Shown piece after piece: positions 34,854 to 46,560 of a DNA stretch of 64,000 nucleotides. The notes beneath the pieces were generated by a model. The model did no database searches and was not told where the DNA came from. It was given only the letters and a program-made list of their open reading frames with translations. The translations under genes and the position numbers were made by a program. Every line of letters starts with the position of its first letter. Position 1 is the stretch's first letter. Origin of the DNA: Teratosphaeria epicoccoides (taxonomy: Eukaryota > Ascomycota > Dothideomycetes > Mycosphaerellales > Teratosphaeriaceae); assembly GCA_021401465.1 (NCBI GenBank), contig JADDMT010000043.1, positions 62,001-126,000 on the forward strand, read 5' to 3'.

Positions 34854-37243
34854 AGAGTAGACCTTTAAGCCTAAGGATAGTAGCAAGAAGCCTCTAGGTA
34901 GCTACTACATCTGTAGTACGAAGGACTACTAGGCAAGCTACTATCCTAAACAAAAAAACAGGAAGAAGGTAAACAAGGTGTCTAAAACCTCCCTAGAGGG
35001 GAAGCGAAAGAAGGATAAGCCTAAGAGGACCGAATAGCTACTACAGGTATCTAAGCTGTCTGTTACTAATAGTATAGACTTATAGCCTACCTAGCGCCTA
35101 TCTAGTACGGCCTAAGTTAATAGCTTGCTTAAGCTAGTTAATTATATGTTAGATGACCTTGCGGAACTTAATGTGATACCCTAGCAGGTAAGTATACAGC
35201 TTACTTTAAAGCTAATTCTAGGAGCTTTGCTACCTACTATGAAGTCCTTTTAAGGCAAAGGCGTAGCGGCTTAAGGTACGTACAATGTATGCCTCTAACT
35301 TGCGGACTCTTTAGGAGAAGAGCGTAAGACTAACGAAGTCTTCTACGCTAAAGACGTTCCTAATAAGGAGCTCCTACTAGGCTACCCTTAGCGCTACAAG
35401 CAGGGAGTTGTTATTAATAGAGCTACTAATAATGAGTTCTATGGCTCTAAAGGCAAAGTTCCTGTAGTAAGGATACGTGACATGTATAGCTTCTACAAAG
35501 ACATAAAAAAGGTCTAATGCGTGTATACGGTCTATGTATAGAACGTTAAAAAAGATAATACCCTTCTGCCTAAGCTAGAATAATACGCCGATATTTTTGA
35601 CGTAGAGGCTGCAGCCTATGCCTAGGCCCTAGACGCGGAGTATGCAATTAACCTTATATAGGGTTATAATCCTCTGTATTAACCTCTATACCCTATGCCG
35701 GAATCCTAGCTCAAAACACTTGAAGACTATCTCTATAAGACGTAAAAGAACGCGTGGATCTGACAAAGCGACAGCGAGGCTAGAGTGTTAGTAATATTCG
35801 TCCTAAAGAAGGATAGTGTACTCTGCCTATACATTAACTATAGGGGCCTAAATGCGGTAACTTAGAAGAACCGCTGCCCCCTACTACTTATAAGTAAGAC
35901 GCTTGACTACCTTAGTCGCGCTGCTATCTTCTTGTCTATTAACTTGAAGGACGCCTACTCCTAGATACCTAACTAAAAGGGCGACAAGTAGAAGACTATG
36001 TTCCGAATGTAGTATAGACACTTCAAGTATATAGTAATGCCATTTAGATTAACTAACATACTAGCAACTTTCTAAGCGTATATTTATTAGGCCCTAGCCG
36101 GCGTTGTTAATAACTGCTACGTATTATATTTAGACAATATACTAGTCTACTCTAACTCGAAGGAGGAGTATATCTAGCATCTAAAGATAGTACTTAAAAG
36201 ACTCCGCAAGTTTACTCTGTATGCAAACCTAAAGAAGTACTTATTCCTTACGCATAGGATGAAGTTTCTTAGATACATTGTCTCTATAAAAGGTGTTATC
36301 ATAGATGACTAAAGGGTGTCTGTAATTACAGAGTAGCTACGACTAACTACCCTCTAAGAAGTATAGGTGTTCCTAGGATTTACTAACTTCTATCGCAAAT
36401 TTATACGGTCCTATTCGAAGATTGTGGCTCCCCTTACGGCCCTTCTAAAGGGTGCGGTTTAAGGTAAAAAGCTAGGGACGGCGCCTTAGGAGGAGGCTTA
36501 GAGTAACGCTTTCTCTAAACTTAAGTAGCTTTTTAAACTATACCTATACTTCGGCACTTTAGCCATACTACTAAGATCTAGATAGAGACTTATACTTCAA
36601 AATTCGTAATAGCCGTAATTATATTATAGCTCTAGTTACACGAAGGTAGTACGTAATAGTACCTAATTACCTTCTAGTCGCGGAAGATGTAGGGCGCTAA
36701 GCTTAATTAGGAGACTTCTAACTAAGAGTTTTTAGCTATTATTAATAGCTTTAAGGAGTACTAACCCTTTATAACTTCATAGGTATAAAGCAGCTAAGTA
36801 ATTAGTAAGCAAGATAGGCGACTTTCCTTACTAGCTTTCACTTCGTTATCTAGCATTGTTCTAGAAAGACAAATCTAGCTAATAGTCCTTTGTAACGACT
36901 AGACTATAATACTAGGGAGTAGGGTAACTAGTAGCTCCTCCCTACGCTGCAGACAAAGCTTGTAGTTTAGGGTAGTAAGCTGTTATTAGCTCCTCTGTAG
37001 GATAACTATAGGCCTAATAGGGCCTTATAGCCTCTGCTAGCGATAAACCCTCCTATCTAGCGGTTATAGCAACTATGTCTAGCTCTTTCTAGGCGGTAGT
37101 TAAGTAGCTTACATGTAGTAAGCATATAATGTCTAAAGAACTCTTTAAAGAAGTCTCGAGACTTATTTAGTAGTTACAAGAGCAAGAACCGGAGTTAATT
37201 AATAAGGGTGTAGCCCTCTAGGATGACTAAGTCAGGCAACTTG
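34854..37243 (+). pseudogene. B2 gag end, protease, RT, RNase H and integrase start
   Basis: Resumes B2 after B3. Zinc knuckle region near 34895, RT with YLDN at about 36127-36138 (second catalytic Asp changed to Asn), RNase H near 36590, then the start of integrase. It lacks about 120 bp near 36760 and about 22 bp near 37222 compared with B1, and ends at 37243 where sequence of A3 begins. Heavier loss than B1, consistent with an older insertion. Confidence 0.88.
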
Positions 37244-37335
37244 ACATTAAGCAGACAGCAAGAGTACTTAGTAAAATAGGAAGGATATAGGAGTACTGAG
37301 AACACCTAGGAACCCCTAGAACATCTGCGAAACTG
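37244..37335 (+). pseudogene. A3 chromodomain
   Basis: Plus-strand frame EYLVK-stop-EGY, STENT, EPLEHLRNC at about 37260-37332, the same chromodomain as in A4. Both Trp codons are now TAG. The integrase before it is missing; B2 integrase is joined at ttgaca. Confidence 0.85.
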
Positions 37336-38005
37336 TTAGTAAAAGATACGAAGTTTCAAGAAAGGAACGAACCTAGGAAGAAGATCATAAGCTACGACTA
37401 GACTCCTGCGGGACACCGTCGATCGGCTCGGCTACCACGCTATCCAGGAAACCCTAATACGAGGCATTAGCGAAACCTTCTATAGCGCTCTATGTCGTAG
37501 GACTAAGAGCAAGTCCTGCTAAAGGATCTAGGTTAAGAAGGAACCTAGCCTGCGAAAGAGCCTGCTCTTCGGCCTTATCCTCCCTGATCTCACGCTCCTC
37601 GAGAGCGCAACTATCCTCGACCTCCTAGTCGACCGCGTCTAACTATTTTCGGAGACGCATCTCCTTTGCATGCGCCTCTATTATCTTCTGCGAAGCCTCG
37701 GCTAGGACCGCCTTCGCATAATCGAGATCGGCAATTAGTCTTTTCTGCTAATTACCTAACTTCTTCTATTTGACCTCTATTACCTTCGCGTTATAACTTC
37801 GACAGTTACTAAAGTAACATTGCGAACATTTCCCCGAGGAAATATGTACCTAATAAACGAGCTTTAACTCTTGATACTAAGTACAGGACTTCATGCTATC
37901 CTAGCCCTAACGATAGATTCGATTCGCGCGGCGTTTACGTTTCTGCGTTAAAGGGGCGTTAGTGTCTAGGATGACACAAGGCAGTAATTTAGAAAGAGAA
38001 GACAT
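37316..38005 (-). pseudogene. Antisense ORF in the 3' region of gypsy A (A3 copy), 230 codons
   Basis: ATG 38005 on the minus strand (MSSLS) runs in one frame for 690 nt to TAG 37318-37316, opposite to the A3 chromodomain and LTR. It contains basic KRKRRANRIYR, Cys-rich GKCSQCYFSNCRSY near 37825, DYAKAVLAEASQKI near 37725 and a charged likely coiled coil (EEREIREDKAEEQALSQ near 37590). Internal stops fit Gln/Trp. Same protein as at 4159-4849, where one extra base shifts the frame. Whether the final TAG is native or a mutated Gln codon cannot be told. Function unknown. Confidence 0.65.
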
Positions 38006-38095
38006 CACGACATAAAAGGAAATGACAAGAGAAACCCTGTACTAATAAGGTAGCTTAGGGACGAGCTAGGCTAAGAGGGGGATAGTGTCATAAGT

Positions 38096-38563
38096 GTTAG
38101 GAGTACTATAAGTCACAGGATCATGAGGGTCCTAAGTGCTATAAGTCATAGTATAGTTATAGGAGTACTATAAGTTATAAGCATAGTCATAGGAGAAAGG
38201 ATCTGTCACGTGAGGACAGATCCCTAGATCTATAGGGTTAGTCTACAGATCTACAGGCCTATAGGGGAGAAGGGATCTGTTACAGGATAACAGACTCTCG
38301 GATCTATAGGGTTAGTCTACAGATCTACAGACACGGATCTGTCGGGTCTATCGACAGATCTAACAGAGCTACTCTATCTCTCTAGTATATAGGGATAGCT
38401 TCAGGACAGGCAGTTAGGAGCTTCGTGCTTAATTCTTAATTTAATCCTCTCTTGCTTAGAGGAGAGTCAGTTACAAGGTTAACTGCTATTGTCGATATTC
38501 TTTACAGCTCTACGAGTCTAATACCTAGTTACCTTCCTGCTATTAGCACCTACCCTTATGACA
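38096..38563 (+). repeat. 3' LTR of gypsy A3 (468 bp)
   Basis: TGTCATAAGTG to TTATGACA, preceded by the purine tract aagaggggga (38083-38092). Longest of the three A LTRs, with 27-bp steps to 441 and 414. It is inserted in copia E; flank caagc. Confidence 0.92.
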
Positions 38564-39598
38564 CAAGCGAGCGATAGTAGAGATCCTCTAATCTATCCTT
38601 ATCTACATAAAGAGATTATAGCTAACAAAGCGCTAATTAGAGCTCGTTAGGATCTTAGGACTACAGAGACCTAACCCTTAAAGGCACTATGCTACTAGCT
38701 ACTAATAAAGAGGGGGCATAGTCGTAATATGTCGTAGGTGACCGGATGTATAAGCTAGCTAACACAAATGAGTAGTTTAAGGCTAATTTAACCGCTCTAT
38801 ATAAGATATTACGGAGCCTTAACGAATTTATTAGCACTCTGACGCTTGAGTACAAGATAGCTACAGAGGCATAGGCTATACTACTCTCAAAGTATAAGAA
38901 GAACCTTCTAACATCCTTAAGGGTATATTAGTAGCAGTACACGATGTACGAGATAGACGAGGATACGAGTATTAACAATGCCTATACGATACTTACAAAC
39001 CTATTACGTAAGATTATTAATGTCAAACCTAAGACAAGGATGTTATACATGTAAGACAGAGTTGTCTAACAGATCCTTAATGCCCTACCTAAGTACTACT
39101 ACGACCTAAGACATAACATTAATCTAATAGGTATAAAGGATAGTTAGAGAGTCCTATATATCCTGTTTGAAGAGGAGTTGTGCCTAAAGGGCTCTAACAT
39201 TATAATAAGCGCGGAAGTTAGAAAGGGCAGAGTATGCTTCCTTTATAGTTTACCTAACTATATTGTGCAGAAGTGCCTATGACTACCTAATGCACAAAAG
39301 GCACTAAAAGAGAAGCAGAAGCTACGTAAGCGCCGTAGTAGCCTGCTACGCTAGAGGAACACTAAGCTAAGGTCTCTGACTTAGAAAAGGCAAAAAGCAT
39401 AATAGAAATCATCTATAGCTTCATTGCAATTCATGATGCTATGATTAAATGAAACATAGATGAGGACACCTACTAGTATGAGGGCAACTAGGTTGCATTT
39501 ACTACATAGGTAGAAGAATATAGCATGGTAGTAGTAGGAGCCAGAATGCGACTATTAGAAGACACCTATCCTAAAGACATACGAGCAGGCTATCTCTA
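38564..39598 (+). pseudogene. Copia E gag
   Basis: Plus-strand frame typical of Ty1/copia gag: ANLTALYKILRSLNEFIS near 38785, ILNALPKYYYDLRHNI near 39070, then a CCHC knuckle (CFLYSLPNYIVQKC at 39232-39273, second Cys and His both mutated to Tyr). A protease-like stretch follows to 39598, where A2 sequence begins in the opposite direction. Protease, integrase and most of RT of E are absent; the RT/RNase H end resumes at 44569. Confidence 0.82.
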
Positions 39599-42500
39599 AC
39601 ATGTTTAACCTAGAATTGTCTTATTAGGGCTCTCTAGAAGTTAGAGGTAAACACGGATCCTCGATCCGTTACTAGGTCCTATAGCATGCCATGTAGTGCT
39701 ACTACCTATTTGATGAAGACAAGCGCGATATCTTTAGTCTTAAAGTCTTTGTAGTAAGGGATAAACTTCCTAAACTTAGTAAATTAGTCGACTACTACCA
39801 TGATCCTGTCGAAGAACTCATTCGTAGTAGGTTCTCTTGACTAAGGTAGTTTAACAATGAAATCTATGGTGAGCGATTCCCATGGCCGTTAAGGTACCTT
39901 AAGTAGTCGTAGTAGCCTATATAGTTTGTGACAGTTATGCTTACTTTGTTAGCAAGTTACATATCGACAGACATAGTCCTCGATTGCCTTGCTTATCCTA
40001 GGGAAGTAATATTCTTGTTAGAGAATTTGCTTCATTTTAGACACTCCTAGGTGTCCTGCCTAAGGTATGTCATGTCAGAGTCATAGCAGCTCTAATTATA
40101 AAGACGTTAGCATGTATACTAATCCTTGAAACAGAAGGATTCCGTCTTCGTCTTCCTAATCCTCCTGTCTATTCATGTCGTCGCGGACAGCAAGTACAGT
40201 TAGGTCGTAGACTAGCGCGTTCTTCAGGTCGTCCTAAAATTTACTAGTCTATGTAATAGTCGTAGCCGCAAGTCAGTTAACTCCTAGCGTGCTATCGCTA
40301 TTTTCCTAGAGAACAGCATGTTTCTCCTGCTTCACGCCCTTCATGTAGTCTGTCTAGTAGCTAAGTGCATTAGCGCGTGCGTTATCGGTCCCCTTACGAT
40401 AGACGATCTTATAGTTAAAACTAGAGAGCTCCTTACTCTACCGAACCTGTCGTCAGTTTAACTCTTTCGTCGTTATGAAGTATCGCAAGTTCTCATGGTC
40501 TGTATAGACCGTGACCTAGTGCTTAGAACCTTCTAAGTAGACTCGCTAGGCCTTGTAGGCGTCTACTATAGCTAGAAGTTCTTTGTTGTAGACGTTGTAT
40601 TAGAGTTTAGGTCTAGACAATTTCCTCGAGTAGTAGGCAACTAGCTGTAGTTGTCTACTCGGTCCTAGTTGACTTAAGCATGCCCCGAGTGCTACGTTAG
40701 AGGCATCTGTTTCGACTATGATAGGCTTATCTAGGTCGAATACAAGTAAGATTAGCTAATCTGTAAATTGTCGCTTAAGTTCCTTAAAGGCATTCTGTTA
40801 GGCGTCGTCCTACACGAATAGTGTATCCTTTGTAGTAAGAGTCGTAAGTAGTGCCGCAATCTTCGAATAGTTTGCTACAAATCTTCGGTAGAAGTTAGCG
40901 AACCTAAGGAAGGACTATACTTCCTTAACATTAGTCAGCGTAGGCTACTCTTTTACGACTTAGACTCTCTTAGTGTCTATCTTGATTCCATTCTATGCTA
41001 CTACGTAGCTAAGGAATTATACTTCCTGCTTGTGAAACTCGCTCTTCTAAGGCTTAACCTTTAACTAGTAATCGTAGAGTTTCTAAAGTACCTTGCGCAT
41101 ATAAGTCCTATGTTCTTTAATCGTCTGTGAGTAGACGAGGATGTCATCTAGGTATATAACTACAAAGACGTTAAGGTACTCTCGTAGCACGTTATTAATA
41201 AATGCCTACTAGGTAGCTAGAGCATTTGTCAACCTAAATAGCATGACTATGTACTTATAGTGTCCGAACCTAGTTCGGAACGTAGTCTTCTATTCTTTGC
41301 CTTCCTTAATTTGAATTCGGTTATACGCTCTAGGTATATCGAACTTCGAGAACTACATTGCTCCTTATAGGCAGTCCTGTAATTCCGAGAGCAAAGAAAG
41401 CGGATAACTATTCTTTATCATGATGTCGTTTAATCTACGATAATCTACGCAGATTCGCTAGTTATCTTCCCCCTTAGGCACAAACAGGATCAGATATCTG
41501 GCTAGGGACTACGACTCGCAGATAAAGCCTTTCCGGAGGTTGTCTTCTAGGTACTTCTAGAGAATCTCTAGTTTCGCTGCTAATAACAGGCGAACTAATT
41601 GCTTCGTTAGTGTCTTGCTAGGGAGTAAGGGTATCCCGTAGTCCTACTCTAAGTGTTCTAGCAGAGCTTCTTAGTCGGGTTCTTCCTCGAAAAGAGTAGC
41701 GAACTCTTTATACTTATCGGGAACTGTGAATTCGACCCTGACTTCCGTTTGCGTTGCTTTGACCTATAGGACGTGCACTTCCTATTCTAGATCCTTGATG
41801 GCGGCTACTATCTCGCTTAAAGTCATAACACATATTTCGATCTTGCCTAGTACGTCGTGTACTACAGGTAGAGGTATTAATCTTGAGAGTTCTAGGAACT
41901 AGATCCTCTTATTCTTCTAGTCGATATAGGGGTTAGCGTTTCTTAGCTATAGCAACCCTAGTACTACATCTGAGCCTAGTGACTCCATGATGTCAAACTA
42001 GAGCATCTCTTAGTAGCGTCCTATCCGTAGAGGCATCATCTCGGTCTCTTCGTTAACTACTCCTTAGTTATACGTGACCGGCTTTCTATTAATCGCTTGT
42101 AGCGAGAAAGCATTCGTCTTCGCCTGTAGCTTTATCCTAGCTGTCCTGGCGAACTTAGGCGTCATGAAGATTCTAGTATATCCTGAATCTATTAAGGCCC
42201 TAGCTAGCGTCTCGTTAATGTGCACCTATACTCTAAGGTTGTTCGCGTATCTAGCGCTAATCGCGGCACATTGTTACAGCCCTGTCTAGTCTGTCTGTAG
42301 GTCTAATTCTAGCGGACCTCGTTGTTTCCCGAATAACTGTCTTCACGGACTAGTTCAGGGATCGTACGGTCTCGGCTTCTTCTCTAAGCGTTACTGTTCT
42401 CTAGCCTAAGAGGTCGTTCTCGCCCTTGGCCTCGCTGTTCCTGCGCGTTTCTTGCGTACTCTATCTTTAAGTAGTAGACTCGGAGTCGTAGCGCTCGTGA

Positions 42501-44068
42501 AATCTGAATACCTTCGTAGGTCAGGTAGCCTCCCTAGGGCGTAAACTCTACCCCGAACAGTACAATTTCTTAGATAACTTTCTGATGCGCGTGAGGTTAA
42601 GCTACGACTAGTAGTCTCCTTAGGTGTCGTCGCATATAGCTAGCTAGTTCGTCATACTAAAGCTAGTTGACATGTTATACTCTATTAATCTATAGGTAAG
42701 CCTAAGCCTACTAGTTCTGTATGATTCGGATAATATCAAGCCTAATGTCATGTAGCGGCATAGCCTATCGCTCTATGCTCTCGTCTTCCTCGGAATCAGG
42801 AATGACGGCTTCGACAAGCTCGTAGTTGTTGTCCGAACCTTCTTCTTCTCCTTCTAGCTCCTGTTGCCTTATGACTGTTGTACTAGAAGGTGTACCCCTT
42901 AGCGCATAGATCGACTATGCCTTGTTTCGGCTAGGGTACTATCTAGAACTATCTTTATCACTCATGTGAATTCGACAATCGTCGTTATAGCACGCAGTCT
43001 AAGTAAGTGCGGCATAGTCTGGTTCTTGAGTAGTAGCGGCCTTTTACTAAGGCGCCGTTGTTGTCGCGCGAGCCTGCTCTATCCTAGGTAGTTCCTGTCG
43101 TTACTTCTTAGCAAAACACTCGCGGGCAAAGTGTCCTTTCTTTCTACAGTTATGGCACTCGAGATTACTCTTGTCGAATGGCTTCTTCAGACCATTCTAG
43201 GGAGGAGAGCCCTTCCGCGGCTTTCCTTAGGGTCTATTCCTTAGACGCCCCTTAGTCGCATCTAACTCTATAGGTTAGAGACCGTAGTAATCGCTTCGCC
43301 ATTTTGGTGCTAATTGTTAGACCTTATAGTTAGCCTGTGCTAGCTTGCGATTTCTATGTTGTCGTTCTTGCTGTCGTTCCTAGATGCAATTATCAATTCT
43401 AATCGCGAGATCGCTCATTTCCTTGAATGTCGTTAGCTAATCTCCTTAGGCAATTTCGTCTTTAACTGTCTCCTTTAGTCCCTAGTAGAACTAAGCGGCT
43501 AAAGCATTATCATTCTAGTCGACTTAAGCAGAGAGGGTCTAAAAGTCCGCGCGGTACTTAATAGCGGAACCCTTCTGCTAGATTCCTAGGAGAGCTCTCT
43601 CGGCCTCTTGTTACTCATTACTAAGCCTAAAAGCTTCGCGTAATACCTTAAACAAAGACTAGTCGTCGTCTTCCTGGCTTCGACGTTACTAACGTGATCT
43701 AGATAATCTGTTAGATGAGGCTAGATAAACTCGAACGCTAGTCCCTTTAGGTAAGAGACAATGTACATCATTCGCTTATGATGTGTTATAAACCGTTCCG
43801 TATCTATGTTAAATGCTAACTAGCATTATAGGATAAACATCTTGACTTAAGATCGTTGTCCTGTAAACTCTGTAAGGCTTCCTATCTTGAAGCCGTTATT
43901 GCCGTGTCTATTCCCGGTAGTTAAACCTGCGACAGATGCTAGAGCTATCTCGCTAAGGTGAATAGATTCAAGCTACTACGTAATTTGAGGTATAGCGGCA
44001 ACTTGTTCTCGTAGTGTTAGTTAACTGTCGCTAGAAGTTAAACTAATAGCTAAAGAACTACTTAACAT
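39599..44068 (-). pseudogene. Gypsy A2 gag-pol
   Basis: Best preserved A copy. ATG 44068 (MLSSSLAISL) opens gag (VKMFIL near 43850). The zinc knuckle CHNCRKKGHFAREC is fully intact at about 43154-43113. Protease has ALIDSGYTRIF with its catalytic Asp kept (42189-42187). RT has VIYLDDILVY (Asp pair 41148-41143), followed by RNase H TETDASDVALGACLS near 40710, the integrase finger near 40030 and core IDFIVKL and VTDRGSVFTS near 39650. The frame ends at 39599 against copia gag; the integrase end and chromodomain are lost. The knuckle and the protease/RT are in different frames, and A1 and A2 disagree by one base there, so an ancestral gag-pol frameshift cannot be decided. Confidence 0.92.
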
Positions 44069-44127
44069 AGGCGTATGTTAAGCGCTCGACGAGTCCCCTA
44101 ATACTTCCTTAGAAGTAGTGCTTAAAA

Positions 44128-44568
44128 TGTTATAAGGGTAGGTGCTAATAGCAGGAAGGTAACTAGGTGTTAGACTCGTAGAGCTATGAAGAATATCGAC
44201 AATAGTAATTGTCCTTGTAACTAACTATCCCCTAGGGAAAGGGAATTAAATTAAGCACGAAGCTCCTAACTGCCTGTCCTGAAGTTATCCCTATATACTA
44301 GAGAGACAGAGCAGCTCTGTTAGATCTGTTAATAGACCTAATAGATCCATGTCTGTAGATCTGTAGACTAACCCTACAGATCCGAGGGTCTGTTATCCCG
44401 TGACAGATCCCTTCTCCCTTGCAGGCCTATAGATCTGTAGACTAACCCTATAGATCTAGGGATCTGTCCTCACGTGACAGATCCTTTCTCCTATGACTAT
44501 GCCTATGACTTATAGTACTTAGGACCCTTATAATCCTGTAACCTACAGTACTCCTAACACTCATGACA
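44128..44568 (-). repeat. 5' LTR of gypsy A2 (441 bp)
   Basis: On the minus strand TGTCATGAGTG (44568) to ttataaca (44128). The gag ATG follows 60 bp further. It contains repeated AGATCT palindromes. Flank taaga lies in copia E. Confidence 0.9.
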
Positions 44569-45670
44569 TAAGAGCATAGGCAATGTGAATTAGTTTAAGA
44601 GCAAGTTTGCGACATTCTTTAAGATTAAGGAACTAGGTAAGGCAACATACCTGCTAAATGTCAGAATAGTTAGAGACTAAAAAGTAGGTACCTTGTAGCT
44701 AGATTAGGTATACTACGTTAACAAAAATTCTAGACAAGCTTATAATGACTAAGGAGAGCGCTACATTAACCTAATTGCTAATAGACAGCTATGATATAAT
44801 CAGACTATTAGGGCCTAACAAAGTCAGAGTAAATCACAAGGAGTACTAGGAGGGTATTAGGAGATAAATGTACGTAGGTATTCTAACCTAACTAGATATT
44901 ACGTTCGCGCTTAGAAGATTAAGCTAGTACATGTTAGACCTAGCTTAGTACTACTAGCAAGCCCTAAAGAAGCTAGGAAGATACATGTACTTAACAAAGG
45001 ACCTTAGGATTATCTATATAGTAAAGGGTTAGAGAACACTAGAAGGATACTCTAATTCTAACTATGTAATAGATAAGACAGATCGTATATTAGTCCTAGG
45101 CAATGTCTACCTACTAGTAGGAGGTCTAAAATCTTAGGCAAGTAAGAAGCAGAAGTTAGTAGCTAGATCTATAATAGAAGCAGAATACATAGTAATAGTA
45201 AGATATGCAAAGTAGTTATAGTTCCTATGTTAGATTCTCTAAGATATGAAGATAGAGTAACATATTAGTTAGAGCCTGCTTATTAAGGAGGAGATAAAGT
45301 TTGTAGTTAGGTTACCTATAGTGTAGCTGTAAGGAGACAACTAAGTAGCAATTACCCTTGCTAGGGATGCTTACGTAAGCGAGAGGTAAAAGCATATTAA
45401 CGTGGCCTACTATTACTGACGTAATCTATGTAAGAAGGGAATCATATCTATTAGCTATGTTAAAACCTCCGACATATTTGCTAATAGCCTGACAAAGCCG
45501 AAACTAGGAACCTAGTATAACAGAGTAGTAGAGTAGCTTCGTCTAAGGAAGTAGCTTTTTAGTTCTTATTACACATACGTCTACTACTAGATAGTAGTAC
45601 TATTAATACACTAGATAACCTACTACCTTGTAAATCTTATTTGTTAACCAAAATCTCTACCTGACAATTA
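44569..45670 (+). pseudogene. Copia E reverse transcriptase end and RNase H
   Basis: Frame with YVGILTQLDITFALRRLS near 44873, ALKKLGRYMYLTKDL near 44960, VARSIIEAEYIVI near 45159, RSKHINVAYYYRRNLCKKG near 45381 and KTSDIFANSLTKPKL near 45465, the usual end of copia RNase H. The frame runs on to about 45670. It is the continuation of the element whose gag is at 38564; A2 lies between. The missing protease-integrase-RT part was probably lost together with the 3' end of A2. Confidence 0.88.
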
Positions 45671-46016
45671 CATTACTTGCGACTTGTACTAGGACTACGA
45701 GAACTACTACTACTACGCTAGGATTAAGAGCTCTGACTACTACGCTAAGGCTAAGAACTCTGACTGCCTCTATAAGGCTAAGAGCTCTAACTGCTAGGCT
45801 ACGAGCTTATGAGAGCTAGATTCCCGCTAGCTTAAGGCCTACTACTAGGATAATACAAGCTTGCTTCGGAGATGTCTGACTAGTTAGAGGCACCTAGATA
45901 AAACTAACTAGAGTTAGAGACCTCTGACAGATTAGTAAGCGTAACCTGATAACGATCCTGCAAATTATTATATGTAGTAGCGCGCTCTTGACAATTAGCC
46001 TTAGTAATCCTATATA
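45671..46016. other. Region with repeated gctaaga(a/g)ctctgac words
   Basis: Four near-repeats of ctaaggctaagaactctgac and variants at 45718-45795, then unremarkable sequence. No gene recognised; it could be 3' flank or LTR of copia E. Confidence 0.35.
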
Positions 46017-46560
46017 ATGGATTAATGCAACCAAACTAGGGAGGAGGAGCTTAAAGAGCTAAAGGCGACTATAGCCTAGGCCTCTGCATAGTAGCTAGGG
46101 GGCTTAGACCTGCAGAATGTAAACTCTTACGCGCTAAATATAGACTCTAACTCTGACGTAGAGTACTACAGCTAGTAGCATACTAACTAATCCTAGGAAA
46201 GTTTAGCTTAAGCTTAGTAGACGACTAAGTAGGAGATAGCATTCTGATGTTACTAGAGCGCTAGTTACGAGTACTGCTAACACGCTAGTTACTTAGGCTC
46301 CTATAAGCAGTTAGGCTTATGCTAATTATGTAGGTATTAGTAGGCGGACGCCTAGTTAGAGGAGCGAAGGGGCTTAGAGACAAAGTTGCTATTTGCTCTA
46401 AACTCTTAGTAGTTAGATAACTAATAACGTTAGAGGATGCTATACTCTAATGACTAGACATAGGGCTCTAAATGAGGCTCATATTCTGGAACATTGTATT
46501 TAGAACAGATTAGGTCTAATATAACCGCTATAGTTTAGTAGGCTCCTTAATTGATAGCGA
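46017..46560 (+). pseudogene. Unidentified Gln-rich ORF
   Basis: ATG 46017, then one frame (EEELKELKATIA, DLQNVNSYALNIDSNSDVEYY) broken only by TAG/TAA, which if all were Gln would give a very Gln-rich protein. No family recognised and no second copy in the window. Convergent with the minus-strand ORF that follows. It could be the first ORF of an unclassified element. Confidence 0.4.

Larger units (their letters stand above)
17711..37243 (+). mobile_element. Gypsy B2, split by hAT and B3, truncated in integrase
   Basis: Three pieces form one B element: 17711-19187, 26644-26673 and 34849-37243. They join in register once the hAT (with its duplicated gttaaggc) and B3 (with its duplicated ctaga) are removed. 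B2 stops at 37243 within integrase and continues into the chromodomain region of A3. The left flank is attgc; the flank beyond the A3 LTR is caagc, so the B2/A3 composite is not a single insertion. Confidence 0.9.

Noticed and set aside
1..44568. One large inverted duplication joining 1-5481 with 37244-44568
   Set aside because: The two arms share family A content in opposite orientation, but flanks, LTR lengths and the copia gag insert differ, so separate insertions explain it better.
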